Shown: positions 7,744-15,279 of the stretch, in pieces | Position numbering within the stretch: position 1 is the stretch's first letter | How the letters are laid out: every line of letters starts with the position of its first letter | From: an uncultured Alphaproteobacteria bacterium | GTDB taxonomy: Bacteria; Pseudomonadota; Alphaproteobacteria; Rhizobiales; Beijerinckiaceae | NCBI GenBank assembly: GCA_937988775.1 | Contig: CALKHP010000002.1 | Location: 1 to 56,957 of the forward strand | Length of the DNA: 56,957 bases | Reading direction: 5' to 3' | The notes under the pieces: generated by a model | Seen by the model: only the letters and a program-made list of their open reading frames with translations | What the model was told of the DNA's origin: nothing | Databases searched by the model: none | Position numbers and translations under genes: made by a program

Positions 7744-8331
7744 TCAGGAGCCACGGCTGCCGGTGCCGACGAGGCGCAGCGGCCAGGAACGGGCTGGCGA
7801 GGCGACTGGTTCCGGCGCATGGGTCGGTTCGGCGGTCGCGACGGTGCGGCTCGGAAACGACGCGGACCGCAGCGAGAGGGCAGGGCGCGCCGCCTGCGCG
7901 GCGCCGCCGTCGAACAGGGCGAAGCTGCCCATCACGGCGGGCGCCCCGCCGGCGGCATCGCTGGCCGGCACCAGCAGCGCTTCGCCCTCGGCCATGCGCG
8001 CGGCGCCATCGGGATACGACCAGTCGAGACGCAGTTGCAGGATCACGGGCAGGCCCTCCTCCACCACCGCCGCGAGCAGGCGGCGGATATCGGCGCGATC
8101 CTCCTGCGGCCAGAGCTGGTCGAAGGCGTGGCCGTCGAGCGGCTGGCGCAGGGTCGCGCGCAGGCGGGAGCCCGCATAGCCGAAGGCGTGGGGTTCGCCG
8201 CGCAAGGTGAAGATGTCGGCCATCAGGCTGCGCAGGATCGTGGGCTGGAACTCAGAAAGCGCTGGGCGCGGCCGCGTGCCTTTGAGGGCCGCCCAGTAAC
8301 GGTAAAGATGCAGCGTCTTCACATGTCTCAT
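7744..8331 (-). CDS. PAS_5-type PAS domain protein
   Basis: A 195-residue protein starting MRHVKTLHLYRYW. Residues 20-140 resemble the alphaproteobacterial PAS_5 domain (PF07310): an early LYRYWAALKGTRPRPALSEF, then IFTLRG...FGYAGSRL and LWPQEDR. The rest is a low-complexity basic tail. No enzymatic output domain is present, so it is probably a sensor or adaptor acting with the neighbouring PilZ protein. The ATG at 8331 is chosen because the conserved start MRHVKT follows it. Confidence 0.8.
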   Translation of the reverse strand: MRHVKTLHLYRYWAALKGTRPRPALSEFQPTILRSLMADIFTLRGEPHAFGYAGSRLRATLRQPLDGHAFDQLWPQEDRADIRRLLAAVVEEGLPVILQLRLDWSYPDGAARMAEGEALLVPASDAAGGAPAVMGSFALFDGGAAQAARPALSLRSASFPSRTVATAEPTHAPEPVASPARSWPLRLVGTGSRGS

Positions 8332-8470
8332 ATCGGCACATCCAGCGGTCGCGGGCGGGCGTTTGACCGGTTCAGTGCAGGGGATGTGCCGGGGCGGGGA
8401 GGCGGCGCGCATCGCAGCGCGCCGCCGAAGTTAAGGTTAACGTTCGGCTTCGATTGCTTCCGCCGGCCCG

Positions 8471-8601
8471 CCATGACATTCAGGAGGGGCTTCAGGTTCT
8501 TATTCCAAGCCGCCCTCCTACTCCGGGGGCGGCTGGCAAAAATCGAGACCCGGCCCAGCCGGATCGCCATCAGGGAGAACCCTCGGGTTCTCCCTTTTTT
8601 T
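8471..8601 (+). ncRNA. Candidate small RNA or leader RNA ending in an intrinsic terminator
   Basis: No plus-strand gene precedes the strong terminator at 8572-8601, yet it needs a transcript to end. Upstream, AGCCGCCC (8508-8515) pairs with GGGCGGCT (8527-8534), placing CTCCTACTCC in the loop; CCTCCT is complementary to Shine-Dalgarno sequences. This resembles anti-SD hairpins of alphaproteobacterial sRNAs (the CUCCUCCC-loop families of Rhodobacter and rhizobia). It could alternatively be an attenuated leader of the rhomboid gene, whose ATG is 97 bases downstream. The 5' end is unknown; a weak TTGACC -35 candidate lies at 8363-8368. Confidence 0.4.
8572..8601 (+). terminator. Canonical Rho-independent terminator
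   Basis: AGGGAGAACCC pairs with GGGTTCTCCCT around a tiny TC loop (in practice a CTCG tetraloop), followed by seven T. It is the best intrinsic terminator in the window and points along the plus strand in a region where the neighbouring upstream genes run the other way. Confidence 0.85.
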
Positions 8602-8698
8602 GTCGTGCAAGCGGTATTGTCGGTGATCGCGGCGGCTTTTGGCGGAATTTCGCCGGAAGCGGCTTTCCCTTTGCCGCATCCTGCTCTACGCCCGCCCG

Positions 8699-9523
8699 AT
8701 GCAGGAATCCTCCCCCGCCCGGCCGCCGCGCGAGCCGATGTTCAACGTGCCGCTCGTCATCGCGCTGCTGATCGGGCTGCTGCTTGCGGTGCAGGGCGTT
8801 CGCGACATGCTCGGCCAATACAGCGATTTCGAGATGCTGGTCGCCGGCGCCTTCGTGCCGGCCCGCCTCACCGTCGGGCTCGGGCTGGAGCCTGCCAGCA
8901 CGATCCTGGCGGCGATCGCCGGCAGCGCCGGCCGGCAATCGCTGGATTTCCAGCTTGCTCAGGTTTTCCTCGCCGATGGCAGCGCGCATCTGGTGACGCT
9001 GTTGAGCCATGCCTTTCTGCATGGCGGCTGGACGCATGTCGGGGGCAACAGCATCTGGCTGCTGGCGTTCGGCAGCCCGGTGGCGCGGCGGCTCGCGACG
9101 GCGCGCTTCCTCGCTTTCTTCGCCTTTTGCGCCGTGGCGGGCGCGCTTGCGCAATGGCTCGCCGATCCGCAATCGGTGCAGCCGATGGTCGGTGCATCGG
9201 GCGCGATCTCCGGGCTGATGGGCGCGGCGATGCGCTTCATGTTCCGCGACGAGATCAGGCTCGGCCCCGGCGCGGAGCACGATATGCTGCTGCCACGGCT
9301 GAGCCTCGCGCAGTCCTTCCGCAACCGGCGCGTGGTTGGTTTCGTGCTGGCCATGCTGGCGATCAACGTGCTGACGGCACTCGGCTTCCAGATCATCCAG
9401 CCGGGTGTCGGCAAGATCGCCTGGCAAGCCCATATCGGCGGGTTCGTGGCCGGGGTGCTGGCCTTCGCCCTGTTCGATCCGGTGCCGCGCCAGACAGGCC
9501 GCCGTGGCGAGCCGGCGTCTTGA
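8699..9523 (+). CDS. Rhomboid family intramembrane serine protease
   Basis: A 274-residue polytopic membrane protein that cleaves peptide bonds inside the membrane. The catalytic dyad is present: S167 in GASGAISG and H245 in AHIGG, with the conserved HVGGNSIW (N117) of the oxyanion region. Hydrophobic segments run at about 17-34, 98-125, 128-150, 160-178, 210-232 and 240-260. The ATG at 8699 is preferred to an upstream TTG at 8639, which would add 20 unsupported residues. An intrinsic terminator ends 97 bases before it. Substrate unknown. Confidence 0.92.
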   Translation: MQESSPARPPREPMFNVPLVIALLIGLLLAVQGVRDMLGQYSDFEMLVAGAFVPARLTVGLGLEPASTILAAIAGSAGRQSLDFQLAQVFLADGSAHLVTLLSHAFLHGGWTHVGGNSIWLLAFGSPVARRLATARFLAFFAFCAVAGALAQWLADPQSVQPMVGASGAISGLMGAAMRFMFRDEIRLGPGAEHDMLLPRLSLAQSFRNRRVVGFVLAMLAINVLTALGFQIIQPGVGKIAWQAHIGGFVAGVLAFALFDPVPRQTGRRGEPAS

Positions 9524-9654
9524 ACGCACGGTCCTTGCCGCGGCCATAATTCCGGCCCATCCTCCGAGATGTCCGGGGGCGACAGCTTAACCGAACAACC
9601 GCCCGGATGCTGCTGCGCCGTTGGCCAGCAGGGCCAGATGCCGGAGGTATCTAG

Positions 9655-10086
9655 ATGATGACGGTTTCAAGAATTATTGGAGCCAAGGGGCACGACGTCG
9701 TCACGGCGAGACCGCATTACAATATCGCGGAGGTGGCGCGCGTCCTGGCTGAGAACAGGATTGGCGCCGTGGTCATCACCGACGACCGTGGCGCGATCAG
9801 GGGTATTCTATCCGAACGCGATATCGTGAAGGCGATCGCCACGCATGGGGCACATGCGCTGGGGGAGCAGGTTTCGCAGCATATGACGGTCGAGATCACG
9901 ACCTGCGGGCCGAGCGCCCTGATCAACGACATGATGGCGATGATGACGGCCGGCAAATTCCGGCACGTCCCGGTCGAGGAGAACGGACGGCTCGTCGGCA
10001 TCATCTCGATCGGCGACGTGGTCAAGCACCGCGTGGCGGAGATCGAGAACGAGCGGGAGGCGCTCGAGAGCTACATCACGTCTTGA
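9655..10086 (+). CDS. CBS-domain-pair protein
   Basis: 143 residues made almost only of two CBS motifs (about 1-65 and 70-135), a Bateman module that typically binds AMP, ATP, NADH or SAM. Characteristic segments are IGAVVITDDRGAIRGILSERDIVKAI and KFRHVPVEENGRLVGIISIGDVVKHR (each shown here only as recognition pieces). A GGAGG ribosome site lies 8 bases before the first ATG. Stand-alone CBS pairs of this length are common in alphaproteobacteria and usually regulate a partner by nucleotide binding; the partner is not evident. Confidence 0.9.
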   Translation: MMTVSRIIGAKGHDVVTARPHYNIAEVARVLAENRIGAVVITDDRGAIRGILSERDIVKAIATHGAHALGEQVSQHMTVEITTCGPSALINDMMAMMTAGKFRHVPVEENGRLVGIISIGDVVKHRVAEIENEREALESYITS

Positions 10087-10126
10087 GGCGCGCGCCCGGG
10101 CTTAAGGAGGCCGTTGCGCTTTTCCA

Positions 10127-10171
10127 ATCGGGATGGGCCGGCTTGACCGGCTCATGACGGTCGGAGAAGCG
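10127..10171. repeat. Dispersed palindromic repeat, family D, copy 2 (inverted)
   Basis: CCAATCGGGATGGGCCGG then CTTGACCGGCTCATGACGG is the reverse complement of copy 1 at 31-76. A shorter inverted flank (ACCGTCACCATCCCC, about 10174-10188) suggests a second, degenerate partner. It lies between the convergent CBS and patatin genes. Confidence 0.65.
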
Positions 10172-10240
10172 CAACCGTCACCATCCCCGGCGGCGGCAGG
10201 TCGGGCGCTTACGCGCGTTGGGAACGGCATCCGGGGCAGT

Positions 10241-11191
10241 TCAGCGCAGGACGCGCACTTCCTCGAAGCAACTGCGGATTTCCGGCAGCATGCGGCGGGC
10301 GGCTTCGGCGCCGATGTCGATGGCCTCGCCCGCCTTGTGGAACTCGGTCAGGCCGACATGGCCGAGCTTCGGCCCGAGCATGACGTCGGGCGGGTCGCCG
10401 GCGAGGCGCGAGCGGGCGATGCGGTCCTGCGTGATGTTGAAGGCGTCGATCATCACGCTGGCGATGCCCGGCCGCGCCGCCTCGTGCAGGGTGGGGGTGC
10501 CGCGGCGGAACAGTTTCGCGGCGCCGAATAACGGGCCGAGCAGGCCCTGTCCGGTTGGCGCGGCCGGCTCCTCCTGCGTCGTGGGCAGGTTCTCGCCGCC
10601 ATAGGAATGGATCACCGTGGAGCGGCTGAACACGTCGCTATGCAGGTTGACCGCCACGACGAAATCGGCGCCGAGCGCGCGCGCCGTGGTGACCGGGATC
10701 GGGTTGACGAGCACGCCGTCCATCAGCCAGCGCTCGCCGACCTTGACCGGCTCGAAAATCCCCGGAATGGCGTAGGAGGCGCGCATCGCGCGCACGAGGC
10801 TGCCCTGCGTGAGCCAGACTTCGTGGCCGGTGGAGATTTCGGTGGCGACGGCGGCGTATTTGACCGGCAGGTTCTCGATGCGCATGTCGGCCATGCCGTC
10901 TTCCAGCCTGCGGCCGAGACGGTCGCCGCTGATCAGGCCACGGCCGGCGAGCGAGAAATCCATCAGCGAGAACACGCTGCGCCGCGTCAGCGAGCGGGCG
11001 AATTCCTCCAGTTCGTCGAGCCGGCTCGCGGCCCAGCAGCCGCCGACCACCGCGCCGATCGAGGTGCCGGTGATCACGTCCGGCGTCAGGCCGGCCTCGA
11101 TCAGCACGCGCAGGATGCCGATATGGGACCAGCCGCGTGCGGCGCCGCCGCCGAGCGACAGGCCGATCAGCGGCCGTTTCGGTAAACGCAT
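10241..11191 (-). CDS. Patatin-like phospholipase family protein
   Basis: A 316-residue alpha/beta hydrolase-like lipase of the RssA/NTE-type patatin group. Motifs: glycine-rich oxyanion loop GGGAARGWSHIG (about 15-26), nucleophile elbow GTSIG with the catalytic serine, and the aspartate in MDGVLVN. The ATG at 11191 is chosen because AGGAGG lies 4 bases upstream and the fold begins immediately. It is the last gene of a minus-strand run with folE and hisI, a linkage I recall from other Hyphomicrobiales. It likely hydrolyses phospholipids or acyl esters in the cytoplasm; true substrate unknown. Confidence 0.9.
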   Translation of the reverse strand: MRLPKRPLIGLSLGGGAARGWSHIGILRVLIEAGLTPDVITGTSIGAVVGGCWAASRLDELEEFARSLTRRSVFSLMDFSLAGRGLISGDRLGRRLEDGMADMRIENLPVKYAAVATEISTGHEVWLTQGSLVRAMRASYAIPGIFEPVKVGERWLMDGVLVNPIPVTTARALGADFVVAVNLHSDVFSRSTVIHSYGGENLPTTQEEPAAPTGQGLLGPLFGAAKLFRRGTPTLHEAARPGIASVMIDAFNITQDRIARSRLAGDPPDVMLGPKLGHVGLTEFHKAGEAIDIGAEAARRMLPEIRSCFEEVRVLR

Positions 11192-11337
11192 GGCCTCCTC
11201 GCCAGGATATTCAGCGGAATTGCGAAACCGTGACATGAACAAGGTGGTCGACCTCCGCACGCTGGCGGGACTGCAAGCAAGCTTGCGCCATGGCTATGAC
11301 CGGCATGCTAACAGCGGCGAAAAATTGAACGACACGT

Positions 11338-11757
11338 TTAAGAATCCGCAAACGACAAGTTGGCGGCGCCAGCACCCTCGCCAAGCGCCACCTGCCGATA
11401 GAAGCAGGAGCGCTCGCCGGTGTGGCAGGCAGGGCCGTGCTGGCGCACCTTGATCCAGAGCGCGTCCTGATCGCAATCGACCCGCATCTCGACGACCTTC
11501 TGGGTGTGGCCGCTCGTCTCGCCCTTGCGCCATAATTGCCGGCGCGAGCGCGACCAGTACCAGGCGTCGCCCGTGGCAATGGTGCGGGCGAGTGCCTCGG
11601 CGTTCATATGGGCGACCATCAGCAACTCGCCCGAGGCATGGTCGGTCGTCACCACGGTCACCAGACCGTTGGCGTCGAATTTCGGCGTCAGGGCGCTGCC
11701 CTGCTCAAGTTCGATCGTCGTGCCCGGCGGGGCGAAGGGCGTGCTGGCGGTCCACAT
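11338..11757 (-). CDS. hisI: Phosphoribosyl-AMP cyclohydrolase
   Basis: Opens the adenine ring of PR-AMP, the third step of histidine synthesis. The 139-residue protein has the metal and catalytic signature SRSRRQLWRKGETSGH, followed by DCDQDALW and the cysteine motif ACHTGERSCF. It is the single-domain HisI type without a fused HisE. It starts 30 bases after the folE stop, so the two share a transcript. The rest of the his pathway is not in the window. Confidence 0.97.
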   Translation of the reverse strand: MWTASTPFAPPGTTIELEQGSALTPKFDANGLVTVVTTDHASGELLMVAHMNAEALARTIATGDAWYWSRSRRQLWRKGETSGHTQKVVEMRVDCDQDALWIKVRQHGPACHTGERSCFYRQVALGEGAGAANLSFADS

Positions 11758-11787
11758 GCGGTTGTCCCGGAAAAGAAGCGAGAGGGG

Positions 11788-12429
11788 TCAGCGGCCGTCG
11801 CGGATCATGGTCAGGAAGCGCATCTGCTCGGCCGGATCGTCGCGGAAGACGCCGGTGAACTGCGTGGTGATGGTCTTGGCGCCGCTCTTGCACACGCCGC
11901 GCATCGACATGCACATATGCTCGGCCTCGACCCAGACGGCGACGCCGCGCGGCTTGAGCGCCTCGTCGATGGCCTGGGCAATCTGCGCCGTCATGGTCTC
12001 CTGCGTCTGCAGGCGGCGCGCATAGGCATCGACGACGCGGGCGAGCTTCGACAGGCCGACGACGCCGCCCTCGGGCAGGTAGCCGATATGCGCCTTGCCG
12101 CGGAACGGCACCATATGGTGCTCGCAATGCGAGAAGAACTCGATATCGCGCACCAGCACGATGTCGTCATAGCCGCCGACGTCCTCGAACACCGTGCTCA
12201 GGATCTCGGCCGGATCGTCATGATAGCCGCGGAACATCTCCTCATGGGCCTTGACGACGCGCTTGGGCGTATCGAGAAGGCCCTCGCGGCCGGGGTCCTC
12301 GCCGATCCAGCGCAGCAGGGTGCGCACGGCATCCTCGGCCTCGTGGCGGCTCGGCCGGGCCTGCGCCCCCCATTGCGGGGTAGCGGGCACGGTCTGTTTC
12401 AGTTTCAAGGTCTTAACCACCTCGTCCAT
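11788..12429 (-). CDS. folE: GTP cyclohydrolase I (FolE1)
   Basis: Converts GTP to dihydroneopterin triphosphate, the first step of folate and also of queuosine precursor synthesis. The 213-residue protein carries the zinc-binding and active-site motif EFFSHCEHHMVPFRGKAHIG, then LSKLARVVDAYARRLQTQE and a C-terminal CMSMRGVCK cysteine. It is the zinc-dependent FolE1 form. First gene of the folE-hisI-patatin run. It could feed the queC pathway found 10 kb away, though the two are not linked by operon. Confidence 0.97.
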   Translation of the reverse strand: MDEVVKTLKLKQTVPATPQWGAQARPSRHEAEDAVRTLLRWIGEDPGREGLLDTPKRVVKAHEEMFRGYHDDPAEILSTVFEDVGGYDDIVLVRDIEFFSHCEHHMVPFRGKAHIGYLPEGGVVGLSKLARVVDAYARRLQTQETMTAQIAQAIDEALKPRGVAVWVEAEHMCMSMRGVCKSGAKTITTQFTGVFRDDPAEQMRFLTMIRDGR

Positions 12430-12783
12430 GTGGCGCCTCCAAAGTCACGCCGGGTTTTTCCCAAACCGACAAGCGTGAGTAAATCCAATAATCTGAAGCT
12501 GGACATTGCAAGAAACCGTTGCCGTTTCTTCGCGTCCCGCTCCGGTTGAGCAGTACTATCACATACATCTCAGGCTCGGCTCAACGGCCGTGCCCTGGCG
12601 CACGATTGTCGCTTGCCGGTCCCCGGAGCAGGGCATGCTGCTGTCGGTTCGCACATATTGACGAGGCCGGTTGCGAAAGGTTCCCGGCATCGGCGGATGA
12701 TGGGCTCGCATCGCGGTGGAGGGAGCGCTATATAGAGTGGAAGCCAACGTTTGCGCGCCGGCCGTTCGGCCGAGGGTCAGGAT
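12430..12783. other. Divergent promoter region between folE and the NifU-like scaffold gene
   Basis: 354 bases without a supported gene. It must hold promoters for both directions. A TTGACG at 12658-12663 and TATATA at 12729-12734 are possible plus-strand elements but are too far apart to pair. A short GGCCGTTCGGCC hairpin lies at about 12763-12774, just before the scaffold gene start. Confidence 0.35.
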
Positions 12784-13230
12784 ATGCTCGACGAGATTTA
12801 TAATAAACGCATCCTCGAACTTGCCGCCGACATTCCACGCCTTGGCCGGCTCGACGCGCCGATGGCCAGCGCCACGGCGCATTCGAAGCTGTGCGGCTCG
12901 ACCGTCACGGTTTATGTGGCGATGGAGGACGGCAAGGTCAACGATTTTGCCCATGAAGTGCGGGCCTGCGCGCTCGGCCAGGCCTCGTCCTCGCTGATGG
13001 CGCGCCATGTCATCGGCGCGACGGCCGACGAGTTGCGCCAGGTGCGCGCTGAAATGCGCCGGATGTTGAAGGAGAATGGCGCGCCGCCGACCGGCCGCTT
13101 CGCCGAGGCGAAAGTGCTGGAGCCGGTGCGCGACTTCAAGGCGCGCCATGCCTCGACGATGCTGACCTTCGATGCGGTGGTCGATGCGGTCGAGCAGATC
13201 GAGGCGGCCTCGCGCAGGAAAGCGAGCTGA
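12784..13230 (+). CDS. NifU-like iron-sulfur cluster assembly scaffold protein, two-cysteine form
   Basis: A 148-residue protein of the IscU/NifU-N family. It starts MLDEIYNKRILELAA and carries two of the three expected cluster cysteines (SKLCGSTV and VRACALGQASSS). Where canonical IscU has the third cysteine, the sequence reads FKARHASTMLTFDAVVDA with none. Relatives next to yidD in other Hyphomicrobiales that I recall show the same change, so this looks like a family feature and not a mutation. The role may be cluster carriage or something else. The ATG at 12784 is preferred to one 33 bases upstream. Confidence 0.88.
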   Translation: MLDEIYNKRILELAADIPRLGRLDAPMASATAHSKLCGSTVTVYVAMEDGKVNDFAHEVRACALGQASSSLMARHVIGATADELRQVRAEMRRMLKENGAPPTGRFAEAKVLEPVRDFKARHASTMLTFDAVVDAVEQIEAASRRKAS

Positions 13231-13274
13231 GGGGAGAAGGCGCGCTCAACCAATCTTGTCGCGTAGGGGCGCCG

Positions 13275-13607
13275 ATGACTGAGCCGAAGCGCGCGCGCCA
13301 CCTGTCGCGGCAGGTGTCGCATGTGGCGATCCGCGCCTATCAGTTGACCCTGTCGGGGCTGATCGGCCGGCAATGCCGCCATTTGCCGACATGTTCGGAT
13401 TATACCGACGAGGCGATCCGGGAAAACGGCTTCTGGGCCGGCGGCTGGATGGGGCTGGCGCGCATCTGCCGCTGCCGGCCGGGCGGTACGTCCGGTTTCG
13501 ATCCGGTGCCGCAGCTGCCAGAGGCCTATCGCTGGTATGTGCCGTGGCGCGGCGGCGACTGGCGCGGCGCGCATATCGACCCCGCCACCCGGCTCGACCG
13601 GCCCTGA
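13275..13607 (+). CDS. yidD: Membrane protein insertion efficiency factor YidD
   Basis: A 110-residue YidD-family protein that helps YidC-dependent insertion at the inner membrane. The signature is clear: RAYQLTLSGLIGRQCRHLPTCS (shown in part), SDYTDEAIRENG and the basic CRCRPGG. It follows the scaffold gene by 44 bases on the same strand. It is not next to yidC/rnpA/rpmH here, which is usual for this group. Confidence 0.95.
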   Translation: MTEPKRARHLSRQVSHVAIRAYQLTLSGLIGRQCRHLPTCSDYTDEAIRENGFWAGGWMGLARICRCRPGGTSGFDPVPQLPEAYRWYVPWRGGDWRGAHIDPATRLDRP

Positions 13608-13610
13608 GCG

Positions 13611-15107
13611 CTACTCGGCCGGCTCGGCGGCTGAGGCCTTGCGCCGGTGTCCGGAGACTTCGGCGCCGGCATCAGGCCGCAGGCCGAACGCCACCAGCAC
13701 GGCGAGGCAACTGGCGAGCCCCGAGACGATGAAGGCGAAGGTGAAATCGGCCGGCACCAGCATGGTCTCGCCGCGCAGGCTGCGCGCGGTTTCCAGGCTG
13801 AAAGCGGCGAGCGAAATGCCGCTCGCCACCGAGACCTGCTGCGCGACCGCCGCGAAGCTTGTCGCCTGGCTGATGCTCGGGCGCGGGATATCGGCATAGC
13901 CGAGCGCGTTGAAGGCGGTGAATTCGAGCGAACGGAAGAAGCCGCCGACCAGAAGCACCGCCATGATGACGGGCCACGGCGTCAGCGCGGTGAAGAAGCC
14001 GCAGGCCATCACGAAGGCGCTGCTGACGAAGACGTTGAAGATGATGACGGTGCGAAACCCGAAACGGCGCAGGATCGGCGGCGCGGTGAGTTTCATCAGC
14101 ATCGAGCCGGCGGCCGAGGCGAAGGTCAGCGAGCCGCTCTGGAAGGCGCTCAGGCCGAAGCCGACCTGAAGCATCAGTGGCAACAGGAATGGAATGGCGC
14201 CGATGCCGAGCCGGAACACCGAGCCGCCAATGATGTTGGCGCGAAAACTGGCGTATTTCAGCAACCGGACATCGATCAGCGGGTGCGTGGCGCTGAGTGC
14301 ATGGCGCACATAGAGCACGAGCAGCACGCTGCCGCCGCCGACGAGCACCGCGACGACCGAATCCGGGATCAGGCCAATGCCGCTCGCGGCGATGCCGAAC
14401 ACGAAGCCGGCAAGCCCGAGGCCGGAGAGCAGGAAGCCGATACGGTCGAGCGCCGGGGTGTCCTCCTCCTTGATGTTGTCGATGAACAACGAGACCAGCA
14501 CGAAGCCGACGATGCTGATCGGCACGTTGATCCAGAAGATCCAGCGCCAGTCGAAATAGGTGGTGATGAAGCCGCCGACCGGCGGGCCCATCATCGGCCC
14601 GAGCAGCGCGGGCACGGTCAGCCAGGACAGGGCGCGCACATATTCCGAGCGCGGCACGCTCTTGACCAGCACGAGGCGGCCGACGGGCACCATCATGGCG
14701 CCGCCGAGCCCCTGCACGATGCGGGCGGCGACGAAGCCCTCGAGCGAACTCGACAGGCCGCACAGCACCGAGCCGCACACGAAGACCACGATCGCCGAGC
14801 GGAACACGGTGCGCGCGCCGAAACGATCGGCGCACCAGCCGCTGATCGGCGTGAACACGGCGATCGCCAGCAGGTAGCTGGTGAAGGCGAGCTTCAGCGC
14901 GATCGGATCGACGGCGAGATCGCGCGCGATGGCCGGCAGCGAGGTCGCCACCACCGAGGAGTCCAGGTTTTCCATGAAGAGCGCGCAGGCGACAATCAGC
15001 GGGATCAGCATGAATGCAAGGTCGCCGGATGGTTGCTGGCCTCGCGACGTCTGGCCAGCATGTTTCGGAAGAATGCGATATGGCGCGGGGCGAGCGCAAT
15101 TCCACAT
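13611..15107 (-). CDS. MFS transporter, DHA2 (EmrB/QacA-type) drug exporter
   Basis: A 498-residue inner-membrane proton antiporter with about 14 hydrophobic segments. The motif-A loop GWCADRFGARTVFRS and motif C-like GPMMGPPVGGFI point to the DHA2 multidrug/EmrB group; FFRSLEFTAFNALGYADI is typical of alphaproteobacterial members. ATG at 15107 (MWNCARP) is used; a later ATG (MLIPLIVACALF) would also give an intact first membrane segment. Its stop is 3 bases from that of the convergent yidD. Substrate unknown. Confidence 0.88.
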   Translation of the reverse strand: MWNCARPAPYRILPKHAGQTSRGQQPSGDLAFMLIPLIVACALFMENLDSSVVATSLPAIARDLAVDPIALKLAFTSYLLAIAVFTPISGWCADRFGARTVFRSAIVVFVCGSVLCGLSSSLEGFVAARIVQGLGGAMMVPVGRLVLVKSVPRSEYVRALSWLTVPALLGPMMGPPVGGFITTYFDWRWIFWINVPISIVGFVLVSLFIDNIKEEDTPALDRIGFLLSGLGLAGFVFGIAASGIGLIPDSVVAVLVGGGSVLLVLYVRHALSATHPLIDVRLLKYASFRANIIGGSVFRLGIGAIPFLLPLMLQVGFGLSAFQSGSLTFASAAGSMLMKLTAPPILRRFGFRTVIIFNVFVSSAFVMACGFFTALTPWPVIMAVLLVGGFFRSLEFTAFNALGYADIPRPSISQATSFAAVAQQVSVASGISLAAFSLETARSLRGETMLVPADFTFAFIVSGLASCLAVLVAFGLRPDAGAEVSGHRRKASAAEPAE

Positions 15108-15169
15108 TAAATTCCGTTCATCGCAAAATTCTGCTGATCGCGCCGTTTCGCCGGCGCCCGATGGGCAGC

Positions 15170-15197
15170 GCCGGATGGACAGTGCCGGATGGACAGT
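15170..15197. repeat. 14-bp perfect tandem duplication upstream of thrS
   Basis: GCCGGATGGACAGT occurs twice head to tail, with a degenerate third unit just before it. It lies in the divergent region between the MFS gene and thrS, about 83 bases before the thrS ATG. Confidence 0.6.
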
Positions 15198-15279
15198 GCC
15201 TCCTTGGCTCCCTATAAGACCCGCCTTCCTCACATGAAGCTTACCCGCGTTCGTTTGCGGGATTGAGCAGGAGACGACC

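Noticed and set aside
13647..15110. A 487-codon plus-strand frame
   Set aside because: Antisense to the MFS transporter; extremely rich in glutamate, arginine and histidine, as expected for shadow frames.
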